From Parabacteroides bouchesdurhonensis (lineage in GTDB: Bacteria > Bacteroidota > Bacteroidia > Bacteroidales > Tannerellaceae), in assembly GCF_900186615.1 (NCBI RefSeq), contig NZ_LT896588.1, forward strand, positions 3,685,141 to 3,725,140: a stretch of 40,000 nucleotides of DNA. Direction: 5' to 3'. Positions 16,637-24,558 of the stretch are shown here, one piece after another. The position numbers and the translations under genes were made by a program. The notes beneath the pieces were generated by a model. It worked only from the letters and a program-made list of their open reading frames with translations. It did no database searches and had not been told where the DNA came from. Numbering within the stretch: the stretch's first letter is position 1; each line of letters opens with the position of its first letter.

Positions 16637-16648
16637 AACTGGGAATTT

Positions 16649-16702
16649 AATATCCGAAGTAACTATTTTGATATTTAAGATAGTTACTTCGGATATTTTC
16701 AA
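16649..16702 (+). terminator. Long-stem terminator after maeB
   Basis: A perfect 17-bp stem (16649-16665 with 16681-16697, beginning AATATCCGAAGTAACTA) has a 15-nt loop and is followed by TTCAATT. It starts 13 bp after the maeB stop. Confidence 0.75.
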
Positions 16703-16728
16703 TTAGAATAAGTCAACATTGTTTTCAC

Positions 16729-16766
16729 AAAAAATCCTCATAGACCAAAGTCTACAAGGATTTTAA
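16729..16766 (-). terminator. Intrinsic terminator of tRNA-Ser(TGA)
   Basis: On the minus strand, AATCCTTGTAGAC and GTCTATGAGGATT pair with two central mismatches around a 4-nt loop, and six T residues follow. It lies 8 bp beyond the tRNA 3' end. Confidence 0.75.
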
Positions 16767-16773
16767 TTTTCTG

Positions 16774-16858
16774 CGGAGAGATAGGGATTCGAACCCCAGG
16801 AACCTCTCGGTTCAACGGTTTTCAAGACCGCCGCAATCGACCACTCTGCCATCTCTCC
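16774..16858 (-). tRNA. tRNA-Ser (TGA)
   Basis: The minus strand gives an 85-nt class II tRNA. The acceptor is GGAGAGA/TCTCTCC with discriminator G, the anticodon is TGA (plus-strand 16822-16824) in loop CTTGAAA, the long variable arm is CCGAGAGGTTCCT, and the T-arm is GGGTTCGAATCCC. CCA is not fully encoded. It has a near-perfect promoter upstream and a terminator downstream. Confidence 0.97.
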
Positions 16859-16907
16859 AATCTATCAAATAACATCATGGGAATTGTCCCATTCTTTAAT
16901 TCGGGTG

Positions 16908-16939
16908 CAAAGGTAAGAGATTTACTTATTAGTTCCAAA
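16908..16939 (-). promoter_or_regulatory. Promoter of tRNA-Ser(TGA)
   Basis: The minus strand has TTTG (16936-16939), 20 bp, then TACCTTTG (16908-16915), a full match to the Bacteroidota -33/-7 consensus. Confidence 0.7.
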
Positions 16940-17078
16940 TTTTGAAGATTTATTTTTACACAAACGTTACTCGCATTGTGTTTATTCATACTCTAAAAAA
17001 ATGACTCTCAACAATTTCTAAATTCAAAAAAATATATTTACTTTGTATATACATTTTCTAATACAACACAACAAATAG

Positions 17079-17540
17079 ATGAAATACAGTTATACTTATA
17101 CTACACCGGTAGGAGACTTAGAAATACAAGCTAATGAAAATGCAATAACCCATATAACTTACCGACCGAATGAAACACCGGCCATTCAGAAAGAAACCCC
17201 TCTCATCAAAAAGGCTTATAAACAGATTGAAGAATACTTTCAAGGGAAAAGAACCTCCTTTGATCTTCCTTTGAGTTTGGAAGGAACACCTTTTCAGAAA
17301 AAAGTATGGGAAGCATTACGAACTATTCCTTACGGTGAAACTTGGAGTTATAAGCAAGTAGCAGAAGCTATTGGCAATAATAAAGCTTGTCGTGCAGTGG
17401 GGATGGCAAACAACCGGAATCCTATTTCTATTGTTATACCTTGCCATCGGGTAATTGGAGCCAATGGAAAATTAGTAGGTTATGGAGGTGGATTGCCCAA
17501 TAAAGAATATTTACTCCAACTGGAAAGGCAGAAAAGATAA
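17079..17540 (+). CDS. ogt: Methylated-DNA-[protein]-cysteine S-methyltransferase
   Basis: This 153-residue protein has the length of the Ogt/MGMT class without an Ada regulatory domain. The active-site motif IPCHRVIG has acceptor Cys122. The helix-turn-helix FQKKVWEALRTIPYGETWSYKQVAEAIGN and the asparagine-hinge segment CRAVGMANNRNP precede it, and GYGGGLPNKEYLLQLE closes the fold. It repairs O6-methylguanine and O4-methylthymine by suicidal alkyl transfer. It is a single gene flanked by tRNA-Ser and by a convergent lipoprotein gene. Confidence 0.95.
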   Translation: MKYSYTYTTPVGDLEIQANENAITHITYRPNETPAIQKETPLIKKAYKQIEEYFQGKRTSFDLPLSLEGTPFQKKVWEALRTIPYGETWSYKQVAEAIGNNKACRAVGMANNRNPISIVIPCHRVIGANGKLVGYGGGLPNKEYLLQLERQKR

Positions 17541-17587
17541 AATGATTAAAAACTCTTCTTCCGCCAATCATTTATCTTACTTCTTAT

Positions 17588-17622
17588 AAAAAAAACGTCC
17601 GGACTATTTCTAATCCAGACGC
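17588..17622 (-). terminator. Terminator of the GHL10-type lipoprotein gene
   Basis: On the minus strand, CGTCTGGA and TCCGGACG form an 8-bp stem (one G-T pair) and eight T residues follow (plus-strand A-tract 17588-17595). It lies 46 bp past the stop of the minus-strand gene. Confidence 0.75.
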
Positions 17623-17667
17623 CTTAATTATGAAAATTATATCCTAATATATTTATACTCTCTCATG

Positions 17668-18906
17668 TTATTTCTGTGACTCGTACTTATCTATCGCTCG
17701 TTTAAAATCATCCCACAAATTAAATTTAATAACCTGTAAAATGTCAAAAACAACTAATCCTTCAGTTTGTTCCAAAGATACATATGCCGCATCCTCCATT
17801 ATATCATGAGCTTGAGCATAAATACTACCCAGCATCATATTATCACCACCAATAAGTCGTTTGCCTTTTTCATAAGCAAACTCAATAGACTCCGGATCAT
17901 CCAAACCATATACTCTTTCCAAATATGCACCATTCATATATCGATCCAGATGTTCGGCAAACCCAGTGTTTTTATAATTCTTAGAAGCCCACGGATATTT
18001 GCCATACGGATCATAGTTTTTATTTGCCCAATTCTGTCCCTGACGATACAAAACATGATGCCAAGAAGCATTCCAATATTCAAGACGGATAGAAGGTTTG
18101 ATTGCCTTTATTTCTTCCTTTACTCTTTTAACGAAATCATGTATAGCCATTGAACGATACTCATACCATAATGGAGCTAACTCTCCGTCGTTCACATAAA
18201 ATTCTCCATTTTCATCTTTTTGCCACGTAAAAATATCTGTGGGAAAATTAACGACCTCCTTCCCTATGTATTCTTCAAAGCCTTTTTTACTTGCTTCGGA
18301 AAAATCAGAATCTATACCTGAATAACGGCAATAATCTAATGCAAGACCATCAAATTCATAGTTCGTAACAAGTTCTTTTATATAGCTCAAGCAGTAGTCT
18401 TGCACTTCTGGTAAAATAGGATTTAAGAACACGGCTACTTTTGTTGTATCGTCCTTAATATCAATCATCCCATTAGGAGTATATAATACGGCAGTTTTTC
18501 CATCCCATTTATTATCGTCATAAACCACACCCGTTCTATTAAAAGGACGGCCAGCAGGAAAAACAGTAACAGATACACACACCTCAAGATTTCGTTTACG
18601 AGATTCATCAATAAAAAATTGTAAATAATCCCAATCTTGATTTGGGCGTGCAGACGGGAGTATGTTACTGGAATAATTAGCATAACCATTCAAACCACGT
18701 GCATCAATTACTACGGTATTGAATCCGGATTCTTTAGTTTTATCCAAATAATAAATAATAGAATCTTTATTAGAAAAACGATCAAAGTTTCCTTGCGCAT
18801 CAAACCACAGGTACTTTGGTTTATCCAAATGAGTCTGTTTTACTCCATTACAAGAGATTAAACAAAGACAACAGATTATCCCGATACAAAAACTCACTTT
18901 TTTCAT
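17668..18906 (-). CDS. Lipoprotein with glycosyl hydrolase-like (GHL10/family 10-type) TIM barrel
   Basis: This 412-residue protein starts with a type II lipoprotein signal (MKKVSFCIGIICCLCLISC, lipid-modified Cys19). The body resembles the GHL10/DUF187 group of putative TIM-barrel hydrolases. It has LDKTKESGFNTVVIDARGLNGYANYSS near 53-79 (strand with DxRG), RKRNLEVCVSVTVFPAG, and YEFDGLALDYCRYSG with acidic residues at a strand end, a typical catalytic-site position. The carbohydrate substrate is unknown and no polysaccharide-utilisation genes are adjacent. It is probably anchored to the cell envelope. It has a good terminator downstream and tRNA-Ser(CGA) upstream. Confidence 0.8.
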   Translation of the reverse strand: MKKVSFCIGIICCLCLISCNGVKQTHLDKPKYLWFDAQGNFDRFSNKDSIIYYLDKTKESGFNTVVIDARGLNGYANYSSNILPSARPNQDWDYLQFFIDESRKRNLEVCVSVTVFPAGRPFNRTGVVYDDNKWDGKTAVLYTPNGMIDIKDDTTKVAVFLNPILPEVQDYCLSYIKELVTNYEFDGLALDYCRYSGIDSDFSEASKKGFEEYIGKEVVNFPTDIFTWQKDENGEFYVNDGELAPLWYEYRSMAIHDFVKRVKEEIKAIKPSIRLEYWNASWHHVLYRQGQNWANKNYDPYGKYPWASKNYKNTGFAEHLDRYMNGAYLERVYGLDDPESIEFAYEKGKRLIGGDNMMLGSIYAQAHDIMEDAAYVSLEQTEGLVVFDILQVIKFNLWDDFKRAIDKYESQK

Positions 18907-19060
18907 TTGCTATTTGTTATTTATTAATTTAAAATTTATATTTCTCAATTACAGTTCTATTCCGTAAAATTATAACCGATACACAAGTTTAAGATAAATA
19001 AAGATAAGGATTACATGATCTTTTCACATTTCAATTAACAAGTAAACACCTAATAATAAG

Positions 19061-19147
19061 CGGAAAGACAGGGATTCGAACCCTGGGAACAGTTACCCGT
19101 TCACCGCATTTCGAGTGCGGCCCGTTCGACCACTCCGGCATCTTTCC
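19061..19147 (-). tRNA. tRNA-Ser (CGA)
   Basis: The minus strand folds as an 87-nt class II tRNA. The acceptor is GGAAAGA/TCTTTCC with discriminator G, the anticodon is CGA (plus-strand 19111-19113) in loop CTCGAAA, and the variable arm is long, followed by GGGTTCGAATCCC. A TATATTTG -7 box lies at 19162-19169 on the minus strand. It is the second serine tRNA within 2.3 kb and reads TCG codons, complementing the TGA isoacceptor. Confidence 0.96.
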
Positions 19148-19161
19148 ATTATCGGTCGAGG

Positions 19162-19169
19162 CAAATATA
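19162..19169 (-). promoter_or_regulatory. Putative -7 box of tRNA-Ser(CGA)
   Basis: The minus strand reads TATATTTG (matches TAnnTTTG), 14 bp upstream of the tRNA 5' end. No clear -33 element is seen. Confidence 0.5.
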
Positions 19170-19200
19170 CAAAATCTAAGAATTGATTATTCTTTAAAAG

Positions 19201-19240
19201 AATAAAAAAAAGGGTATCTTTTCAAGGATACCCTTTTATT
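19201..19240 (-). terminator. Terminator of the rubrerythrin gene
   Basis: AAAAGGGTATC (19208-19218) and GATACCCTTTT (19227-19237) form a perfect 11-bp stem with an 8-nt loop. T-rich tracts lie on both sides, so it can act on either strand. It lies about 30 bp past the minus-strand stop at 19266. Confidence 0.8.
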
Positions 19241-19265
19241 GCCATCATGAACTATTTCCTACAAA

Positions 19266-19817
19266 TTACTTAAAATAACGATTGTATAACCCTTCAAATC
19301 CTTTGCCATGACGAGCTTCATCTTTACACATTTCATGAACCGTATCATGAATTGCATCTAAATTTTGTTGTTTTGCTAATGTTGCGATACGTTTTTTATC
19401 CTCGCAAGCACCAGCTTCTGCTTCCATACGTTTCTTCAAATTCGTCTTTGTATCCCATACAACGTCCCCCAGCAATTCGGCAAACTTAGCAGCATGTTCT
19501 GCTTCTTCCCAAGCATAACGCTTAAAAGCTTCAGCAACCTCAGGATAACCTTCGCGATCAGCCTGACGACTCATTGCCAAATACATGCCGACTTCTGTAC
19601 ACTCGCCCATAAAGTGAGCATTAAGACCTTCCAGAATGACAGGATCAACGCCTTTAGCTACACCCAGTACATGTTCATCAACGAACTTCAATGCACCTTC
19701 TGTTTCCACTAATTCTTTAAACTTGCTCTTTGGCTGTTTGCATTGAGGACAAAATTCTGGAGCTTCATCACCTTCATGCACGTAACCACATACTGTGCAT
19801 ATCCATTTTTTCTTCAT
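19266..19817 (-). CDS. Reverse rubrerythrin (rubredoxin N-terminal, ferritin-like C-terminal)
   Basis: This 183-residue protein has the rubredoxin iron site first (Cys7, Cys10, Cys23, Cys26 in CTVCGY and CPQC). A ferritin-like diiron four-helix domain follows, with [26 protein letters not shown] and [11 protein letters not shown] giving Glu and His ligands. This is the order found in reverse rubrerythrins, the opposite of classical rubrerythrin. Such proteins act as peroxide (and O2) reductases in anaerobes, protecting the cytosol during oxygen exposure. It is a single gene with a TAATTTTG -7 box upstream and a strong terminator. Confidence 0.92.
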   Translation of the reverse strand: MKKKWICTVCGYVHEGDEAPEFCPQCKQPKSKFKELVETEGALKFVDEHVLGVAKGVDPVILEGLNAHFMGECTEVGMYLAMSRQADREGYPEVAEAFKRYAWEEAEHAAKFAELLGDVVWDTKTNLKKRMEAEAGACEDKKRIATLAKQQNLDAIHDTVHEMCKDEARHGKGFEGLYNRYFK

Positions 19818-19863
19818 CTTAGTAAAATTTTATTGGTTCTTTTTAATTTATTGGTTTCATTGA

Positions 19864-19871
19864 CAAAATTA
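19864..19871 (-). promoter_or_regulatory. Putative -7 box of the rubrerythrin gene
   Basis: The minus strand reads TAATTTTG, matching TAnnTTTG, 46 bp before the ATG at 19817. The -33 match is poor. Confidence 0.4.
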
Positions 19872-19997
19872 ACCAAACATTCCAACATGGAAGAACTTTT
19901 TTAATAGATTCGATTTATGTGTTAATTGATAAAAACTATGAAACCTATCTCTGACACTAAATGTTATTATAATATATAATTACAAAATAGATATATT

Positions 19998-21056
19998 ATG
20001 GATACTTCAAAGATTATTAGCTTATTAGGAGACAAAAGCGAATTCTACTTGAATCACTCTTGCAAAACGATCGATAAATCGCTCATACATATACCATCAT
20101 CTACCTCTGTTGATGATATTTGGATACAATCCGACAGAAACAACCAAACGTTAAATAGCTTACAAACTATATTAAGGCATGGAAGATTGGCTAATACTGG
20201 CTATGTATCTATTTTACCCGTAGACCAAGGTATAGAACATACTGCAGGAGCATCATTTGCCCCTAATCCATTATATTTTGATCCTGAAAACATCGTAAAG
20301 CTAGCCATTGAAGGAGGATGTAATGCTGTAGCATCAACTTTCGGAGTATTGGGAATCGTTGCACGTAAATATGCACACAAAATTCCATTCCTTGTAAAGC
20401 TGAACCATAATGAACTATTAAGTTATCCCAATTCTTACAATCAAATCATGTTTGGAACAGTAAAAGAAGCATGGAATATGGGAGCTATAGCTGTTGGTGC
20501 AACTATTTATTTTGGCTCAGAAGAAAGTCGCCGGCAACTTATAGAAGTAGCAGAAGTTTTTGAATACGCTCATGAATTAGGTATGGCAACCGTTCTCTGG
20601 TGCTATTTACGTAATAACGCATTCAAAAAAGATGGAATAGATTATCATGCCGCAGCTGATCTTACCGGACAGGCAAATCATCTAGGAGTCACGATACAGG
20701 CCGATATTGTAAAACAAAAACTACCTGAAAACAATGGAGGCTTTACAGCTATCAATTTCGGTAAAATAAATCAGAAAATGTATACGGAACTAACAACGGA
20801 ACATCCTATCGATTTATGCCGTTATCAAGTAGCAAACAGCTACATGGGACGTGTCGGTTTGATTAATTCCGGAGGAGAATCACATGGAGATTCCGATTTG
20901 AAAGAAGCTGTCATTACAGCCATTGTAAACAAACGTGCCGGTGGCATGGGACTTATAAGCGGTAGAAAAGCATTTCAAAAACCGATGAAAGATGGTGTTA
21001 CTTTACTCAATACCATACAAGATATTTATCTAAATAAAGATATAACGATTGCATAA
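19998..21056 (+). CDS. fbaB: Class I fructose-bisphosphate aldolase, FbaB type
   Basis: This 352-residue protein fits the DeoC/FbaB (archaeal-type, DhnA) class I aldolase family. Its core includes [24 protein letters not shown] (about 68-91), [14 protein letters not shown] with a lysine in the barrel, and [13 protein letters not shown] where Lys239 is the likely Schiff-base residue. Glycine-rich phosphate-binding segments (GLINSGGES and [10 protein letters not shown]) lie near the C-terminus. It cleaves fructose 1,6-bisphosphate in glycolysis or forms it in gluconeogenesis. It is monocistronic with a strong terminator. Confidence 0.94.
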   Translation: MDTSKIISLLGDKSEFYLNHSCKTIDKSLIHIPSSTSVDDIWIQSDRNNQTLNSLQTILRHGRLANTGYVSILPVDQGIEHTAGASFAPNPLYFDPENIVKLAIEGGCNAVASTFGVLGIVARKYAHKIPFLVKLNHNELLSYPNSYNQIMFGTVKEAWNMGAIAVGATIYFGSEESRRQLIEVAEVFEYAHELGMATVLWCYLRNNAFKKDGIDYHAAADLTGQANHLGVTIQADIVKQKLPENNGGFTAINFGKINQKMYTELTTEHPIDLCRYQVANSYMGRVGLINSGGESHGDSDLKEAVITAIVNKRAGGMGLISGRKAFQKPMKDGVTLLNTIQDIYLNKDITIA

Positions 21057-21073
21057 GAAATCTAGAAAACATC

Positions 21074-21110
21074 AAAAAGGCTGTCTATGAAAACAGCCTT
21101 TTTTTATTTA
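21074..21110. terminator. Bidirectional terminator between fbaB and udk
   Basis: AAAAAGGCTGT (21074-21084) and ACAGCCTTTTT (21093-21103) form a perfect 11-bp stem with an 8-nt loop and a T-tract, 17 bp past the fbaB stop. Its right side touches the udk stop codon (minus strand, 21104), so it likely serves both convergent genes. Confidence 0.85.
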
Positions 21111-21724
21111 TTTCCCAAATTAAGATTCTTCTCAATAAACATTCTGAGAATATCTATAGCAATCTGATTATCACCCCCTTGAGGGATAATCAGATCGGCA
21201 TAGCGTTTAGAAGGCTCGATAAATTGTTGGTGCATAGGTTTGAGCACGTGCGTATATCGTGTCATAACAGCTTCCGCCGTTCGTCCGCGCTCCACAACAT
21301 CACGCTGGATAACACGTATCAGACGTTCATCGGAATCAGCATCTACAAAAACTTTCAAATCCATAAGATTTCTCAATTTTTTATCACATAGAGCCAAAAT
21401 ACCTTCAATGATAACTACGTCACGAGGTTCTATATGAATTGTCTCCGGTTGGCGTGTGCAAGTAAGATATGAGTAAGTTGGTTGCTCAATACTTTTACCT
21501 TCCTTCAACATTGCAACGTGAAGAGAAAGTAATGACCAGTCAAAAGCATCAGGATGATCGAAATTGATATTCTGCCTTTCTTCCACTGGAACATGACTGC
21601 TATCTTTATAATATGAGTCCTGAGGGAGCAAAACAACTTCTCCCTCAGGTAAACTCTCTATTATTTTACGTACTACGGTAGTTTTACCCGAACCGGTTCC
21701 GCCTGCTATTCCTATTATAAGCAT
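21104..21724 (-). CDS. udk: Uridine kinase
   Basis: This 206-residue protein is full length for Udk. It has the P-loop GGTGSGKT (8-15), LLPQDSYYKD near 33-42 (nucleoside-binding region), NFDHPDAFDW near 54-63, and DVVIIEGILALCD with the RxxRD-type DERLIRVIQRDVVERGR lid. It phosphorylates uridine and cytidine in pyrimidine salvage. It starts 7 bp after the S9 peptidase stop and is probably co-transcribed with it. Confidence 0.95.
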   Translation of the reverse strand: MLIIGIAGGTGSGKTTVVRKIIESLPEGEVVLLPQDSYYKDSSHVPVEERQNINFDHPDAFDWSLLSLHVAMLKEGKSIEQPTYSYLTCTRQPETIHIEPRDVVIIEGILALCDKKLRNLMDLKVFVDADSDERLIRVIQRDVVERGRTAEAVMTRYTHVLKPMHQQFIEPSKRYADLIIPQGGDNQIAIDILRMFIEKNLNLGNK

Positions 21725-21731
21725 GTCTATT

Positions 21732-23840
21732 TTATTTTTTCAGCCACTTATCCAACCATTCAAAGAAAGTTCGTTGCCATAAAATACCGTTCTGGGGCTT
21801 TAATACCCAATGATTTTCATCCGGATAAATCAATAACTCAGCAGGAACACCCCGAAGAACAGCAGCGTTGAAAGCAGCCATACCTTGATTTGCTAATATG
21901 CGATAATCTTTTTCGCCATGAATGCAGAGAATCGGAGTGTCCCATTTATCTACAAACTTATGAGGAGAATTAGCAAATGTTCGTTGAGCTGTCGCATTAT
22001 TTTTTTCCCAATATGCGCCTCCCATATCCCAATTGGCAAACCACATTTCTTCAGTTTCCAAATATTGCATTTCCATATTAAAAATACCATCGTGGGCAAT
22101 AAATGCTTTGAAACGTTTATCATGATGCCCGGCAAGCCAATAAACGGAAAAACCTCCAAAGCTGGCACCCACACAGCCTAAACGGTCTTTATCGACAAAT
22201 GATTCTTTTGACATCTCATCTATGGCTGTAAAATAATCCTTCATACACTGTCCACCATAATCGCCGCTAACAGCTTCATTCCATTCCAAGCCAAATCCCG
22301 GTAAACCACGACGATTAGGAGCAACGATAATATAATCATTTGCCGCCATAATCTGGAAATTCCAACGGTACGACCAAAATTGACTTACAGGACTTTGAGG
22401 GCCACCCTCACAAAAGAGCAAAGTAGGATATTTCTTGTTCGGATCAAACTGTGGAGGATAAATAACCCAAGTTAGCATTTCTTTACCATCTGAAGTTTTC
22501 ATCCAACGCCCCTCTACTTTTCCCATTGTAAGCTGGTCATAGATATGTTTATTTTCAAAAGTAAGCTGAGTTGCACCTCCATTAAGATCAATGGAATAAA
22601 TTTCATCACCCATGCTCATTGATTGGCGTTTTGCGATAAGTTTATCACCCAATAAAGCTACAGAACTATAATCGTGCATACCATTAGTAAGCGGTTTAAC
22701 AGTACATGCTGTTACATCAGCTTCATATATCTGAATTTCACCATGCCATACACCAGTAAAGTAAATCATTTTAGCATTGGCACTCCAACAAAAATCATTT
22801 ACATTTGAATCAAAATCTTTACTTACAAATCTCTTTTCTCCTGTTTCCAGATTCATTACCATAAGACGATTTTGATCGGCCTCATAACCATCACGTTCCA
22901 TACTCAGCCAAGCGATACTTTTACCATCCGGAGAATATTGAGGATTGGTATCATAACCCAGATTATCCTTGGTAATATTAACAGTCTGCTTAGTTTTTAA
23001 ATCATAAACATAAATATCGGAATTAGTAGAGATTGCATATTCTCTGCCAATCTTTTTACGACTAGTATATGCAACCTTGTCTGAAGTTGTATTCCAGGCT
23101 AATTGCTCTATACCACCAAATGGTTTCATAGGACTTTCAAACAATTCACCTTCCATCACATCGATAGGATTACTTACAGTCTTTCCGTCAAAGTCGGCAA
23201 TGAAAGGATGAGGGGCAGTAGTAACCCATTCATCCCAATGTTTATACATCAAATCCGTTATAATGATTCCTGTTGCTTTATCCAAATCAGGATACTTTTC
23301 GGAAGTACTCTTCACAGTCTTTACCTGAGAAATAAAAAGAACTTTCTTTTCATCTGGCGAAAAGGCAAACCCCTCAATATTTCCATCATAATGAGAAAGC
23401 TGTTTACGATCGGTTCCATCAGGATTCATTTCCCATAACTGGTTACTGCCACTTTCAGAACAAAGAAATGCAATCTTAGTTCCTCCCTTAATCCACACAG
23501 CTTCATTCTCCGAATATTCCGTTTTCGTAATTTGCTTATTGTCTGTTCCATCTGCGTTCATTACAAACACTTCACGATTACTTTTATTCTCCGGAACACT
23601 GTAATATGCTACCGTATAAACCACTTTTTTATTATCCGGTGAAACATTAAAACCGCCAATACGTCCCATTGCCCATAACGATTCAGGAGTCATAAGTCCA
23701 GCAGGAACTTTTATATCAGAACGTCCAATAATGTCTCCATCCCCGGTTACTTTTACATTGACGTTTACATCCGTTTTCAAGCTGCAAGCTCCTAATAATA
23801 CAGACGTTGTCATAAGCATTATTCCAATAGTTTTATTCAT
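21732..23840 (-). CDS. S9 family (prolyl oligopeptidase-type) peptidase lipoprotein
   Basis: This 702-residue protein has a lipoprotein signal (MNKTIGIMLMTTSVLLGAC, Cys19). An N-terminal beta-propeller with WD40-like PD40 repeats follows (about 60-430; for example ADGTDNKQI, NPDGTDRKQLSH and YSPDGKSIAWL). The C-terminal alpha/beta-hydrolase peptidase domain contains GASFGGF with nucleophile Ser560, then Asp645 (HGEKDYR) and His677 (ENHW). This arrangement fits dipeptidyl-aminopeptidase or acylaminoacyl-peptidase types such as DPP5. In asaccharolytic relatives, similar proteins release dipeptides in the periplasm. The exact specificity is not determined. udk follows after 7 bp. Confidence 0.92.
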   Translation of the reverse strand: MNKTIGIMLMTTSVLLGACSLKTDVNVNVKVTGDGDIIGRSDIKVPAGLMTPESLWAMGRIGGFNVSPDNKKVVYTVAYYSVPENKSNREVFVMNADGTDNKQITKTEYSENEAVWIKGGTKIAFLCSESGSNQLWEMNPDGTDRKQLSHYDGNIEGFAFSPDEKKVLFISQVKTVKSTSEKYPDLDKATGIIITDLMYKHWDEWVTTAPHPFIADFDGKTVSNPIDVMEGELFESPMKPFGGIEQLAWNTTSDKVAYTSRKKIGREYAISTNSDIYVYDLKTKQTVNITKDNLGYDTNPQYSPDGKSIAWLSMERDGYEADQNRLMVMNLETGEKRFVSKDFDSNVNDFCWSANAKMIYFTGVWHGEIQIYEADVTACTVKPLTNGMHDYSSVALLGDKLIAKRQSMSMGDEIYSIDLNGGATQLTFENKHIYDQLTMGKVEGRWMKTSDGKEMLTWVIYPPQFDPNKKYPTLLFCEGGPQSPVSQFWSYRWNFQIMAANDYIIVAPNRRGLPGFGLEWNEAVSGDYGGQCMKDYFTAIDEMSKESFVDKDRLGCVGASFGGFSVYWLAGHHDKRFKAFIAHDGIFNMEMQYLETEEMWFANWDMGGAYWEKNNATAQRTFANSPHKFVDKWDTPILCIHGEKDYRILANQGMAAFNAAVLRGVPAELLIYPDENHWVLKPQNGILWQRTFFEWLDKWLKK

Positions 23841-23891
23841 GTACTTTATAATATATTATGTTATGAGTGCGAAAGTACTAAATATAATTTA

Positions 23892-23899
23892 TATCTTTG
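23892..23899 (+). promoter_or_regulatory. Putative -7 box of the SPOR lipoprotein gene
   Basis: TATCTTTG matches TAnnTTTG exactly, 26 bp before the ATG at 23926. The -33 match is weak. Confidence 0.5.
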
Positions 23900-23925
23900 C
23901 ACATCTAATTTAAGAACTGAACAGT

Positions 23926-24417
23926 ATGAATAAGATTTGGTTATTTGGAGCCGCTATATGTATGGTATTAGCATTCGGCTCATGCAAACCTAAACAGAGC
24001 GCGTACAAGGCTGCTTACGAACAAGCCAAAGAAAAAGAATCTACAGCTCCTGTTGAGGTAATAGAGGAAGATACTGAAGTTGTTGAAGATGTTACTCCTG
24101 TTTCAAAACCAAGAGTATCCAATGCAACCACACGTACGGAAAGAATTAACGCTGCACAAGGTGAAGACGCCAGCCGTCTGAAACGCTATAGTGTAGTAGT
24201 AGGAAGTTTCAAAAACAAGACAAATGCCTATTCTCTGAAAGAACGTATGCAGAGAGACGGTTATAATGCTGTTTTAGGTGAAAATGAACAAGGTATGTTA
24301 CGCGTTATCGTTGCCAGTTTCGATAATAAAGCCGATGCTGCTGACAGTCGTGATGCAATCAAAGCCAAATATGCTCCTAATTTCCAAGATGCATGGTTAT
24401 TAGAAAGACAATACTAA
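23926..24417 (+). CDS. SPOR domain lipoprotein
   Basis: This 163-residue protein has a lipoprotein signal (MNKIWLFGAAICMVLAFGSC, Cys20). An acidic, Pro/Val-rich linker follows (about 30-80), and then a C-terminal SPOR domain (about 86-163: RYSVVVGSFKNKTNAYSLKE, then GMLRVIVASFDNKADAADSR). SPOR domains bind glycan strands lacking stem peptides and place proteins at the division septum or at remodelled peptidoglycan. It is a single gene divergent from the S9 peptidase, with its own -7 box and a strong terminator. Confidence 0.92.
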   Translation: MNKIWLFGAAICMVLAFGSCKPKQSAYKAAYEQAKEKESTAPVEVIEEDTEVVEDVTPVSKPRVSNATTRTERINAAQGEDASRLKRYSVVVGSFKNKTNAYSLKERMQRDGYNAVLGENEQGMLRVIVASFDNKADAADSRDAIKAKYAPNFQDAWLLERQY

Positions 24418-24469
24418 TTATATAGGCTACAGAAAGTCCTCATATAACAGATAAAAACTTATTATAAAA

Positions 24470-24514
24470 ACAAGAAAAGGGATTATCCTAAAAGAAGGAT
24501 ATCCCTTTTCTTGT
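24470..24514. terminator. Bidirectional terminator after the SPOR gene
   Basis: ACAAGAAAAGGGAT pairs perfectly with ATCCCTTTTCTTGT, and after a one-base bulge the stem continues ATCCT/AGGAT around a short A-rich loop. It lies between the stops of the convergent SPOR and glycosidase genes. Confidence 0.8.
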
Positions 24515-24558
24515 AAAATATCCGGAATATATTCCAAGTATTTACCTTAACTATGAAG

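Noticed and set aside
16649-16697. Ends of an insertion sequence (17-bp inverted repeat)
   Set aside because: The arms are only 15 bp apart and lie right after the maeB stop, so a terminator hairpin explains them fully.
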